From the NCBI GenBank assembly GCA_021771755.1, contig JAETOL010000018.1, positions 1 through 45,618 of the forward strand: DNA of 45,618 bases, read 5' to 3'. This document shows positions 7,621-16,213 of the stretch, piece by piece. This DNA is from Lachnospiraceae bacterium. GTDB lineage: Bacteria; Bacillota; Clostridia; Lachnospirales; Lachnospiraceae. The position numbers and the translations under genes were made by a program. Under the pieces are notes generated by a model. The model ran no database searches. It saw only the letters and a program-made list of their open reading frames with translations, and was not told where the DNA came from. Numbering within the stretch: the stretch's first letter is position 1; each line of letters starts with the position of its first letter.

Positions 7621-8955
7621 ATGCATATTCGACTTTCAGATCATTTTACTTACAGGAAACTTCTTATATTTACCTTTCCTTCGATCGCAATGATGATCTT
7701 TACATCCATTTACACAGTGGTGGATGGATTTTTTGTATCTAATTTTGCGGGAAAAACGCCATTTGCAGCTGTCAACCTGATCATGCCGGTTCTTCTTATT
7801 CTGGGAACCGTGGGATTTATGTTTGGGACAGGCGGCACCGCTATCGTGGCAAAAACCTGTGGAGAAGGTGATATAAAGAGAGCAAACAGTTATTTTTCTT
7901 TATTTGTTTATGTGGCTTTTGTGGCTGGAGTGGTTCTGGCTGTTCTGGGAATTATTTTTGCCCGTCCCATAGCGGAAGTACTGGGGGCTTCCGGTCAGCT
8001 TCTTTCCGACTGTGTGGTTTACGCCAGAATCATTCTTCTTGCATTGCCTTTTTTTGTTCTGCAGATGATGTTCCAGAGCTTTTTTGTGGCGGCAGAAAAA
8101 CCGAACCCTGGTCTTGGAGTAACGATTACCTCCGGTGTGACAAACATGCTGCTGGATGCAGTTCTGGTGCTCCTGCTTCCGCAGGAGTATAAGCTGGCGG
8201 GAGCTGCCACAGCTACTGCCGTCAGCCAGACCATTGGAGGAGTGATCCCTCTTTTTTATTTTTTTAGAGAAAACAGCAGTATCCTGCGGCTTGGAAAAAC
8301 AGAATATCAGGGCAGTGTGATCCTGAAAGCCTGCATAAACGGTTCCTCTGAATTTATGAGTAATGTTTCCATGAACGTTGTGGGGATTCTTTATAATATC
8401 CAGCTTATGAAATATGCAGGAGAAAACGGAATCGCGGCATATGGTGTGATGATGTATGTAAGCATGATCTTTTCCGCTGCATTTATAGGTTATTCCATTG
8501 GAACAGCTCCGGTGATCAGTTATCATTATGGGGCGGGAAATTCGTCAGAACTGAAAAACCTGCTTCGCAAAGGCCTGCTCCTCATGGGTGTTTTCGGATT
8601 GAGTATGTCTGTTTCGGCGGAAGTGTTTGCAGTACCTCTTTCCAGAATCTTTGTTGGGTATGACAGGAAGCTTCTGGAACTTACGGTTTCCGGATTTCAG
8701 ATTTTTGCTCTGTCATTTCTGTTTATGGGATTTGGCATTTTTGCCTCCGGTTTTTTTACCGCCTTAAACGATGGTGTTACCTCTGCGGTCATTTCTTTTT
8801 TAAGGACACTTGTATTACAGACCGCAGCAGTTATGATCCTGCCTGTATTTATGGAAATCAACGGAGTCTGGATCTCCGTTGTTGCTGCAGAGTTTATGGC
8901 TGTGATACTGGGTGCTGTATTTCTGATAGGAAAAAGGAACAGATACCATTATTAG
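7621..8955 (+). CDS. MATE-family exporter (MarR operon)
   Basis: A 444-residue membrane protein with about 12 hydrophobic segments and MATE-like stretches (FPSIAMMIFTSIYTVVDGFF near the N-terminus; ACINGSSEFMSNVSMNV in the middle). It is a paralogue of the leftward MATE exporter near the MerR gene; both share the NGSSEF region. TAAGGAGG overlaps the MarR gene end, so translation is probably coupled. The arrangement predicts drug- or metabolite-inducible efflux. Substrate not readable from sequence. Confidence 0.9.
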   Translation: MHIRLSDHFTYRKLLIFTFPSIAMMIFTSIYTVVDGFFVSNFAGKTPFAAVNLIMPVLLILGTVGFMFGTGGTAIVAKTCGEGDIKRANSYFSLFVYVAFVAGVVLAVLGIIFARPIAEVLGASGQLLSDCVVYARIILLALPFFVLQMMFQSFFVAAEKPNPGLGVTITSGVTNMLLDAVLVLLLPQEYKLAGAATATAVSQTIGGVIPLFYFFRENSSILRLGKTEYQGSVILKACINGSSEFMSNVSMNVVGILYNIQLMKYAGENGIAAYGVMMYVSMIFSAAFIGYSIGTAPVISYHYGAGNSSELKNLLRKGLLLMGVFGLSMSVSAEVFAVPLSRIFVGYDRKLLELTVSGFQIFALSFLFMGFGIFASGFFTALNDGVTSAVISFLRTLVLQTAAVMILPVFMEINGVWISVVAAEFMAVILGAVFLIGKRNRYHY

Positions 8956-8986
8956 TACGTATGTTTGGCAAAAAGGGGGATGTATT

Positions 8987-9850
8987 ATGTGGATGCTTTA
9001 TGCAGTTGGGTCTTCTTTTTTTGCAGGGATTACCGCAATTCTTGCAAAGTGTGGAATTAAAAAAACGGATTCAGATGTGGCGACTGCGATCCGGACAATT
9101 GTGGTTCTTGTATTTTCGTGGCTGATGGTACTGATCACCGGAAGTGGAAAGGGCATTGCACAGATCAGTGAAAAAACACTGTTATTTCTTATTCTGTCCG
9201 GTCTTGCTACCGGCGCTTCCTGGATCTGTTATTTCCATGCGCTTCAGAAAGGGGACGTCAATAAAGTCGTACCCATTGATAAATCCAGCACGGTCCTGAC
9301 TATTTTACTGGCGCTGATCTTTCTTGGGGAAGGCATCAGCGTGGGAAAAATAGCAGCAGTGGTTCTGATCGGCGGAGGCACGCTTCTGATGATCGACAGA
9401 AAAGATACGGGTGCGAAGCAGGAAAACCAGAAAGACTGGCTGATCTACGCGGTTCTCTCAGCGGTTTTTGCCAGCCTGACCGCTATTTTGGGAAAAATAG
9501 GAATACAGGGTGTGGAATCCAATCTTGGAACAGCTATCCGTACCACAGTGGTACTTGTGATGTCATGGCTGATGGTATTTATTACCGGAAAGGGAAAGGA
9601 GATCCGCAAAACGGACAGAAAGGAATTAGGGTTTATCACCCTGTCTGGTCTTGCCACAGGCACATCCTGGCTGTGTTACTACAGGGCGCTTCAGGATGGT
9701 CCGGCTAGTGTAGTCGTGCCTGTTGATAAACTGAGTATTCTGGTCACGGTGTTATTTTCCTGGCTGGTATTTCATGAAAAGCTGTCAAAAAAGTCTGCTC
9801 TGGGACTGGGATGCATGGTAGGAGGAACCCTTCTTCTGACGATGCTGTGA
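8987..9850 (+). CDS. EamA/DMT-family transporter
   Basis: A 287-residue protein with ten predicted membrane segments built from two EamA halves. The halves are unusually alike: ITAILAKCGI, TAIRTIVVLVFSWLMVLITG and LSGLATGASWICYFHALQ in the first match LTAILGKIGI, TAIRTTVVLVMSWLMVFITG and LSGLATGTSWLCYYRALQ in the second. The halves insert in opposite orientation in this superfamily. It lies 31 bp after the MATE gene with its own ribosome site (GGGGG), probably in the same operon. Substrates of related proteins include amino acids, nucleosides and drugs. Confidence 0.85.
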   Translation: MWMLYAVGSSFFAGITAILAKCGIKKTDSDVATAIRTIVVLVFSWLMVLITGSGKGIAQISEKTLLFLILSGLATGASWICYFHALQKGDVNKVVPIDKSSTVLTILLALIFLGEGISVGKIAAVVLIGGGTLLMIDRKDTGAKQENQKDWLIYAVLSAVFASLTAILGKIGIQGVESNLGTAIRTTVVLVMSWLMVFITGKGKEIRKTDRKELGFITLSGLATGTSWLCYYRALQDGPASVVVPVDKLSILVTVLFSWLVFHEKLSKKSALGLGCMVGGTLLLTML

Positions 9851-9947
9851 AAAAAATGATCCAGAAGAAATCGCTGTATTGCTATCCGGTGATGCATTTG
9901 ATAAAATATGGAAGTATTATGTCAAAAATGTTTGATGAGGTGAACAG

Positions 9948-10538
9948 ATGAGTGAAACTATGATCAGGATCGTATCACCGGAGGATGCGAAAGAACTTCT
10001 GGATATTTATGCTCCATATGTCAAAGATACCGCCGTGACTTTTGAATATACAGTGCCGTCTTTGGAAGAATTTACAGAAAGAATTCGCCATACGCTGGAG
10101 AAATTTCCTTATCTTGCTGCGGTACGGGATGGGGAAATGATAGGTTATGTGTATGCTGGACCGCTCCATCCGAGGGCGGCCTATGCCTGGTCGGCAGAGA
10201 CGTCTATTTATGTAAAAAAAGATAAAAAACATACGGGAACAGGAAAATTGCTCTATGAGGCATTGGAAAAAGTCCTGAAAGAACAAAAAATCCTCAGTGT
10301 GAATGCATGTATCGCTTATCCGGAAACAGAAGATGAATATCTGACAAAGGACAGTGTTAAATTCCATCATCATATGGGATATGAGATGGTAGCAGAATTT
10401 CATAAATGTGCATATAAATTTGATCATTGGTACAATATGGTATGGATGGAAAAGCATATCGGGGATCATATAGAGAATCCGGCAGCGCCCAGAACTTTTG
10501 GAGAAGTGAGAGGGAGATTTTGCCAATGGGAAAAATGA
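9948..10538 (+). CDS. GNAT N-acetyltransferase, phosphinothricin-acetyltransferase-like
   Basis: A 196-residue acetyltransferase. It opens with IRIVSPEDAKELLDIYAPYVKDTAVTFE-type sequence characteristic of the Pat/Bar branch; the acetyl-CoA loop is KDKKHTGTGKLLYEAL (about residues 93-108), and the C-terminal part HHMGYEMVAEFHKCAYKF is the usual specificity end. Pat-like enzymes acetylate phosphinothricin or, more often, methionine sulfoximine/sulfone and other amino compounds. The natural substrate here is unknown. The end overlaps the next gene by 13 bases. Confidence 0.85.
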   Translation: MSETMIRIVSPEDAKELLDIYAPYVKDTAVTFEYTVPSLEEFTERIRHTLEKFPYLAAVRDGEMIGYVYAGPLHPRAAYAWSAETSIYVKKDKKHTGTGKLLYEALEKVLKEQKILSVNACIAYPETEDEYLTKDSVKFHHHMGYEMVAEFHKCAYKFDHWYNMVWMEKHIGDHIENPAAPRTFGEVRGRFCQWEK

Positions 10539-11617
10539 ATGTACGGACCAAAATGAGAAATATCGAATTTATTCGTATTTTTTTTGCAATAAGTATTGTA
10601 TATTTCCATCTGCTTCATTCATTTATGATCCCTTTTACAGATGAAACTGCTGCTTATCAGGAACTGGCCCTGCAGTCAAGGTATGCGAAATATATCGTGG
10701 AATGCTTTTTTATCATGTCAGGATATTTTTTGTACAGATCTATTTTGGCAGATCCAGGACAGAAAACGTTGGATTTTGTAATGAAAAAGTGGATTCGCCT
10801 CTGGCCGGTTCTTGCAGTGTCTACGATTCTTTCTGTTGTATTTTTGGATGTTTCTCTACAGGAAGGGTTTCTGAACCTTTTTTTCCTGCAGTCTACCGGA
10901 CTGACTACCGCCTGGACCGGACTGAACTGGTATATATCTGCCTTTTTCTTTGCGGAGATTTTTTATTTTATGATGTACAAGGCTATGAAAAATTCAGCCG
11001 CAATGAAGTTTCTGATCTGCCTGATCGTGTACTTTGGTTATACGCTGAATCTTGTGTATACAGAGGGCGGATTTGCACGGAAAGTGATTTATGGTGTGTT
11101 CAGTCTTGCTATGGCAAGGGCTGTGGCAGGTGTCGGATTGGGATACCTTCTTGGAAATTTTTATGATGCATTAACAGAAAAGTGGAAGACACAGTATGCA
11201 GATCGTTTCAAAGTCAATATAGTTACGATCCTGGTCACGGTTACAGAAATTGGAAGCTTTTCTTTTTTGCTTCTGGATTTTTTTGCAGGGAAAAGGGCAG
11301 GGAAAAATCAGTTTGTGGTGGTTCTTTTGTTTTCTGCTTTCTTTTTCTGCATGCTGACAGAAAAAGGCTTATTTTCTAAAATGATCGGCAGACTTCTCAT
11401 ATGTAAGCTTGGAAAGTATGCGTATTCTATTTATGCGATGCAGGAAATTGCTTTTTATATCCTGGAAAAAACCTTTTGGAAAAATACGGAATTTCTGAAG
11501 ACGCATGTGGCGGCATCTTTGATGATTTCTATGGCGTTTGCGGCGGTGACGGGAGCAGTGGTGTATCATCTGATAGAAAAACCAGCATCAGAACTGGGGA
11601 AAAAGCTTTTATTATAG
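10526..11617 (+). CDS. Acyltransferase family 3 membrane protein
   Basis: A 363-residue integral membrane protein with about ten hydrophobic segments and the family signature near the start: RNIEFIRIFFAISIVYFHLLHS, where the His in YFHLLH corresponds to the conserved catalytic His. These enzymes transfer acetyl or other acyl groups to extracytoplasmic glycans. No SGNH domain is fused; two secreted SGNH proteins are encoded about 7-10 kb away. I start at the ATG after AGGGAG, inside the GNAT gene end, rather than the far-upstream ATG lacking a ribosome site. Coupled translation with the GNAT gene is likely. Confidence 0.8.
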   Translation: MGKMNVRTKMRNIEFIRIFFAISIVYFHLLHSFMIPFTDETAAYQELALQSRYAKYIVECFFIMSGYFLYRSILADPGQKTLDFVMKKWIRLWPVLAVSTILSVVFLDVSLQEGFLNLFFLQSTGLTTAWTGLNWYISAFFFAEIFYFMMYKAMKNSAAMKFLICLIVYFGYTLNLVYTEGGFARKVIYGVFSLAMARAVAGVGLGYLLGNFYDALTEKWKTQYADRFKVNIVTILVTVTEIGSFSFLLLDFFAGKRAGKNQFVVVLLFSAFFFCMLTEKGLFSKMIGRLLICKLGKYAYSIYAMQEIAFYILEKTFWKNTEFLKTHVAASLMISMAFAAVTGAVVYHLIEKPASELGKKLLL

Positions 11618-11750
11618 AAGAACAAAAAGGGACGAATGAAAAAGTTCAGTTTAAAACAGAGTTTTAGAAAAGCTTCAGGAACATATCCGGTTTATAGAAA
11701 ATATACAAGACATATCATAAAAATTTCTTTGTTTTTATATACTTTTATGA

Positions 11751-11756
11751 TATAAT
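11751..11756 (+). promoter_or_regulatory. Likely -10 box of the caspase-like gene
   Basis: A perfect TATAAT 32 bp before the gene, in an AT-rich stretch. A weak -35 (TTTGTT) lies 17 bp upstream. The preceding ~130 bp show nothing else recognisable. Confidence 0.5.
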
Positions 11757-11788
11757 ATAAAAAATATATAAAAACAAGGAGGGAAATT

Positions 11789-13219
11789 ATGAGTAAGAAA
11801 AAAACATGGCTCATAATGTTGGTTTTCGTATTAGGTCTAATCCTGACACCGGCATTGAGTCAAAAAACGGTACAGGCACAAAGTGGCAGTACAACAGAAG
11901 CAAAAGTCCGCAATGGCTGGGTTACCTATGGTCAGCACCGCTACTATTATCGTAATGGAAGACCGGTAACAGGCTGGATTACTCTGGATGGCAAACGATT
12001 TTATTTTAATCGTTATGGACAGTCTGTAACAGGATGGCTGCACATTGACGGACATCATTATTATCTGAACCAATATGGAAGATGTCTGACAGGCTTCCAG
12101 AAGATCGGGAAGTACAGATATTATTTCCATAAAACATATGGGTTTGCATTAACCGGTTGGAATTCTATTAGTGGAAACAGATATTACTTTGACAGCCAGG
12201 GCCGTGCAATTTACGGATGGTTAAACCAGAATGGGCATAGATACTATCTGAACAGCTATGGAAGAATATATACAGGTTCTCAGAAAATTGGAAATTACAG
12301 ATATTTCTTCCATAAAAAATATGGTTATGCATTAACCGGCTGGAATACCATTAATGGATATAAATATTATTATGATTCTCTGGGACGGGCTGCTACTGGC
12401 ACCAGAACCATCAATGGAATCAGATATACATTTAATGGATATGGCAGAGTGATTCGTACAAGTAATCCTGTAGTATATCGTGCAGTTGTGATCGGAGAGG
12501 CAGATTATCCGGGCTATTCCAGCGATCTTTGGGCATGCGGAAATGATGCAAGAGCCATGAGAGATATGCTGAAGAGAACAGGATATACTACCGTTCAGAC
12601 AGTAATCGATGCTTCTGAGTACAGAGTTCGCAGTCAGATCAGCAGTACATTTGCATCAGCAGACAGCAATGACGTATCCCTGTTCTATTATACAGGTCAT
12701 GGATCCAGTGACGGCTCCCTGATCACTACAGATTACGGTGCGATTTCTCCAAGCAGACTGGCATCCTGGCTGAAACAGGTACCGGGAAATGTTGTTGTAA
12801 TGCTTGACAGCTGCTACAGCGGCAGAGTGATTGACAAAGCTCTGGGAGCAAAGGCTGTAGATGCGAAGGATGGAGCAAACATGTTTAACAGCAGTGTGGT
12901 TGCTGCATTTAATGAAGCGGAAGCAGAAGTAGCAAAAGCCGGACCTATGTCTAACAGCAAATTTAAGGTTCTGACTGCATGTTCTCAGTATGAACTTTCA
13001 TGGGCAAGCCAGTCCAGAAGCTTCTTTAGTGATGCTCTTGTTTCAGGTGTTGGATTTACTTATGGCGGATCCAGACTTTCTAAAGCTCCGGCAGACACTA
13101 ATAAGGATAAAAAACTTACTCTGAAAGAATGTTATAACTATACAAGAAAACGGTGCGGAAACAGGCAGCACGTACAGTGCTATCCAAGTAACAGTGGATT
13201 TAAACTGTTCCAGAGATAA
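11789..13219 (+). CDS. Secreted caspase-fold (C14-like) peptidase with wall-binding repeats
   Basis: A 476-residue exported protein. Residues 1-31 are a signal peptide. Residues ~43-222 are about nine ~20-residue aromatic/Gly repeats (G-W-x-x-x-x-G-x-x-Y-Y-F/L-N type) of the choline/glucan-binding class that anchor proteins to wall polymers. Residues ~228-476 are a caspase-fold domain: start YRAVVIGEADYPG, catalytic His304 in YYTGHGSSDG and Cys342 in VVMLDSCYSGR. An EF-hand-like loop, D436-N438-D440...E447, may bind calcium. It probably acts in or near the wall; the substrate is unknown. A strong terminator follows. Confidence 0.88.
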   Translation: MSKKKTWLIMLVFVLGLILTPALSQKTVQAQSGSTTEAKVRNGWVTYGQHRYYYRNGRPVTGWITLDGKRFYFNRYGQSVTGWLHIDGHHYYLNQYGRCLTGFQKIGKYRYYFHKTYGFALTGWNSISGNRYYFDSQGRAIYGWLNQNGHRYYLNSYGRIYTGSQKIGNYRYFFHKKYGYALTGWNTINGYKYYYDSLGRAATGTRTINGIRYTFNGYGRVIRTSNPVVYRAVVIGEADYPGYSSDLWACGNDARAMRDMLKRTGYTTVQTVIDASEYRVRSQISSTFASADSNDVSLFYYTGHGSSDGSLITTDYGAISPSRLASWLKQVPGNVVVMLDSCYSGRVIDKALGAKAVDAKDGANMFNSSVVAAFNEAEAEVAKAGPMSNSKFKVLTACSQYELSWASQSRSFFSDALVSGVGFTYGGSRLSKAPADTNKDKKLTLKECYNYTRKRCGNRQHVQCYPSNSGFKLFQR

Positions 13220-13234
13220 ACAGATGTAAAAATG

Positions 13235-13274
13235 ATCCCCGATCCTTTCGAAATGAAGGATCGGGGATTTTTTA
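13235..13274 (+). terminator. Strong, possibly bidirectional terminator
   Basis: Thirteen-bp perfect stem ATCCCCGATCCTT/AAGGATCGGGGAT followed by six T residues, between the convergent caspase-like gene and the minus-strand glycosyltransferase. The rightward direction has the better U-tract. Confidence 0.85.
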
Positions 13275-14792
13275 CTTGTGAAAACAAGATTTAAGAATAA
13301 TTCTGCCACGTTTAAAGAGATTTCCAGATTCGATCAGGATGTTCTCTTTTGTTCGTGATAACAAGAGAGAATGGTAATGCCAGTAATGTTTTTTTGCTGC
13401 AGATGGTACCGGGAAGGCTGCTTCTGCTGTCAGGTTTCGGAATCTTACTGTATGAGAGCCGCAAGTCATGCAGAGTTCCAGGGCAGAGGCTTTTTTTAGG
13501 TCCTGATAGGGAAGAAAGACCTGGAAATTATAAAAACATGCCAGCATATTACCATGATAACGAAAGACACGGTCAGGATCTTTCTGAAAACTGCAGGAAA
13601 ATTTTAATGGCTGCTCCTTTGTCCTCAACCGGATAAAAAATTCATGAGGCGTTGGATAGTGTGAAGCTGTTTTGGCAGATCCGCACAACAAAAATCCGTC
13701 CTTTTGGGGCTCCAGTTTCTGGAGCTTAACCATATAGGAGGACATGGGAAAAGTAATGGTATCTCCGTAGCGGTATTGATAATCCTCCTCTTTATATTCC
13801 AAAGTTCCGAAAGCTGCTCCATATTTTGTGCGGATAACCAGATCTTTCTGCTCTTTGGAAAGGTTCTTTTGCTCTAAAATAACAGAGTCACTGATATAGG
13901 ACAGACATTCTTTTAAAAGTGCATAGAACTCTTTTTTTTCTGACGAAGTCAGAACATGTTCCGGGAATTCTTCCATACGGAAGCGGCTTTGCAGATCATA
14001 CATCATATGAAACTGGACAAATGGAGGTACGGTATCATATTGGGCAAGTGCCTGCTGGGCAGACCAGAGTACATACTCTTTCAGACAATTCAGATACCAT
14101 TCTTTATGCAGCTTGGAGCCGTTTAGAGCGGAACTCATATTTTCCCGGCATCGATAATAGTAACGTGCCTGGGGAACAATGCCATATCGGGGATTTTTTA
14201 GAAAAAGTCCCATAATGGCTCTGGCATCTTCTGCATATCGCAGAGAAGTACTAAAAAAATCTGGTGTCAGTACTTCTTTTTTGAAAAAAGCAGAAGCTGC
14301 AGATAGCTGTACAAAGGAATATTTTTGATTGAGGTCAACAAGAAGGTTCTTATTGCCTGCAAATTTATAATTAAGTCGATGAGGCTGTTCTTTTTTTTCA
14401 AAAAAGTAAATCGGAATAGACACAAGATCCACGGTTTTTTCTATTGTTATAAAATACTGGTAGACGGAAGATAAGGTGTCCGGGGATAACTTGTCATCAG
14501 AATCCATAAAATTGATGAATCTGCCTTCTGCCACTGCGATTCCCGCATTTCTGGCAGAGGAAACTCCACCATTTTCCTTATGGATCACTTTAATATTATC
14601 TGGATATTTTTTTTGCCAGAAGTCACAGATGGAGCCAGAGGAATCTGGTGATCCATCGTCGACAAGAATCAGTTCTACAGAGTCCTCGAAACCAATATCC
14701 TGTGTGAGGATACTCTGAATAGCATCTTCCAGATATTTTTCTGCATTGTATACTGCAGATATGATAGAAAATTTAAATCGATGTTCTGCCAT
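13272..14792 (-). CDS. Family 2 glycosyltransferase with beta-rich C-terminal region
   Basis: A 506-residue cytoplasmic or membrane-associated glycosyltransferase. Residues 1-230 are a GT-A domain: FSIISAVYNAEKYL, LVDDGSPDSS (nucleotide binding), NGGVSSARNAG and the metal-binding FMDSDDKLSPD. The C-terminal ~200 residues look beta-rich and end in GNLFKRGRIILKS, similar to tails of the neighbouring glycosyltransferases. I use the ATG after AAGGAGA; the open frame extends 81 codons upstream but through non-coding-looking sequence. It is divergent from the rightward glycosyltransferase operon, probably serving the same glycopolymer. Confidence 0.85.
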   Translation of the reverse strand: MAEHRFKFSIISAVYNAEKYLEDAIQSILTQDIGFEDSVELILVDDGSPDSSGSICDFWQKKYPDNIKVIHKENGGVSSARNAGIAVAEGRFINFMDSDDKLSPDTLSSVYQYFITIEKTVDLVSIPIYFFEKKEQPHRLNYKFAGNKNLLVDLNQKYSFVQLSAASAFFKKEVLTPDFFSTSLRYAEDARAIMGLFLKNPRYGIVPQARYYYRCRENMSSALNGSKLHKEWYLNCLKEYVLWSAQQALAQYDTVPPFVQFHMMYDLQSRFRMEEFPEHVLTSSEKKEFYALLKECLSYISDSVILEQKNLSKEQKDLVIRTKYGAAFGTLEYKEEDYQYRYGDTITFPMSSYMVKLQKLEPQKDGFLLCGSAKTASHYPTPHEFFIRLRTKEQPLKFSCSFQKDPDRVFRYHGNMLACFYNFQVFLPYQDLKKASALELCMTCGSHTVRFRNLTAEAAFPVPSAAKKHYWHYHSLLLSRTKENILIESGNLFKRGRIILKSCFHK

Positions 14793-14848
14793 AGAGGATC
14801 TCCTTGTACGAATAATATATACACTAATCCTACCATAAGAAGATACAC

Positions 14849-14867
14849 CGCGTACAATAATTACGCG
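14849..14867. promoter_or_regulatory. Perfect dyad in the divergent glycosyltransferase region
   Basis: CGCGTA-N7-TACGCG is a perfect 6-7-6 inverted repeat between the two divergent glycosyltransferase genes. It could be a shared operator; no regulator gene is adjacent. Confidence 0.45.
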
Positions 14868-14956
14868 TATATAACACAAAATTAATCCTTTATCAATTAG
14901 TTTCCTGATAGAAAAATGAAAATGAAACAAAATTGTAATATAGCGAAGAGTATGAA

Positions 14957-14985
14957 TTGCCAAGGTTTTTATTCTATGATACAAT
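14957..14985 (+). promoter_or_regulatory. Promoter of the glycosyltransferase operon
   Basis: TTGCCA and TACAAT are 17 bp apart, about 50 bp before the first gene of the rightward operon. Confidence 0.7.
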
Positions 14986-15033
14986 ACGGATTGAAAATAT
15001 AATGGACAGGAAAGGCTCAGATTGGAGGAAAGC

Positions 15034-16179
15034 ATGTGTAAGAACCAAAATACCGTTGTTTCTGTGATTATTCCTACATTTAATGTGGAGAAATATATAG
15101 AGCAGTGTTTGCGTAGTCTTCAGGAGCAGACTTTTCGTGAGTTTGAGATTATATGTATAGATGATGGATCTTCGGATCGTACAGTAGAGATTATCAAGAA
15201 GATTCAGACAGAAGATGACAGGGTCCGTCTGATTGAGAATCCTCACTGCGGACGTGCAGGGGTGATGAGAAATATCGGATTGGAAAAAGCCATTGGAGAG
15301 TATTGTCTTTTTTTGGATGCGGATGATTTTTTTGAAAAAGAAATGATTGACCAGGTCTATGCAAAGATGGAGGAAGATCAGGCAGATCTTTGCTTGTTCG
15401 ACGCAAGATTATATAATGAAAAGTCAAAAAAATACAAAAATATCGATTACATTCTGCAAAAAGACTATCTTCCGGAAGTGATCCCCTTTGAGGGGAAAAC
15501 ATCTCCTTATATTTTTAATGTAACAAGCGGTTGTCCGTGGAGCAAAATGTTCAAAAAAAGTCTGATCGATACAGAACAGATACGGTTTATGGATCTTCCC
15601 AGAAGCAATGATGTATACTTTGTATTCCTTGCAATGGTTCTTGCAAAGAGAATTACGGTGGTTCCACAGGTGTTTGTAAATTACCGGCAGTCAGGAGAAA
15701 GCCTTCAGGCTAACAATGCAAGATCCCCCTGGAACTGGTATGAAGCGCTGAAAGAACTAAAAACAGAACTGTTGAGACGGGGGCTGTATGAAGAAACGGA
15801 GAAGAGCTTCCGGAATCTGGCGTTTGGAGTCAGCATTTATACGCTTTGTTCATTGAAATCAGCAAAGGCTTTTTCAGAGGTATATGAAAAGCTTCGAGAG
15901 GAAATTTTTCAGGAGTTTGATCTGGAGGATTTTCAGAAAGAAGATTGTTATTCTTATAATGAAAAGAAATATGATATTTATTGTGATATGTGCCAATATG
16001 ATGTAAAGGAATATATGTTTCGCGAGATTATGGGACTGAAGGAAGAAAAATCGTATTGGGTCAAACGGGCAAAAAAAGCAGAGCAGGAGTTAGATGCTTT
16101 GAAAGCAAGCACCACGTTTAAAACCGGCAGAACACTTCTGGCTGTGCCTCGAAAGTTAAAGAAAATGATAAAGCATTGA
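15034..16179 (+). CDS. Family 2 glycosyltransferase
   Basis: A 381-residue GT-A enzyme: VSVIIPTFNVEKYIEQCL at residues ~8-25, CIDDGSSDRT, GRAGVMRNIGL and the DXD-type FLDADDFF. The C-terminal ~60 residues are charged and helical, ending in TFKTGRTLLAVPRKLKKM, a basic amphipathic tail probably held at the membrane. First gene of an operon with the GT2-GT4 enzyme, SGNH hydrolase and tagD. The ATG follows GGAGG; the upstream TTG overlaps that site and is not used. Acceptor and donor sugar are unknown. Confidence 0.88.
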   Translation: MCKNQNTVVSVIIPTFNVEKYIEQCLRSLQEQTFREFEIICIDDGSSDRTVEIIKKIQTEDDRVRLIENPHCGRAGVMRNIGLEKAIGEYCLFLDADDFFEKEMIDQVYAKMEEDQADLCLFDARLYNEKSKKYKNIDYILQKDYLPEVIPFEGKTSPYIFNVTSGCPWSKMFKKSLIDTEQIRFMDLPRSNDVYFVFLAMVLAKRITVVPQVFVNYRQSGESLQANNARSPWNWYEALKELKTELLRRGLYEETEKSFRNLAFGVSIYTLCSLKSAKAFSEVYEKLREEIFQEFDLEDFQKEDCYSYNEKKYDIYCDMCQYDVKEYMFREIMGLKEEKSYWVKRAKKAEQELDALKASTTFKTGRTLLAVPRKLKKMIKH

Positions 16180-16213
16180 GTGAAACATAGAGGTTATGGA
16201 GGAAAGAATCAGA

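Noticed and set aside
12000-12460. Internal repeats in the caspase-like gene as a DNA tandem repeat
   Set aside because: The repetition is at protein level (wall-binding modules) with diverged codons, not a recent DNA repeat.
14793-15035. 81-codon N-terminal extension of the minus-strand glycosyltransferase
   Set aside because: It covers the divergent promoter region, lacks a ribosome site, and the family start aligns with the ATG at 14792.
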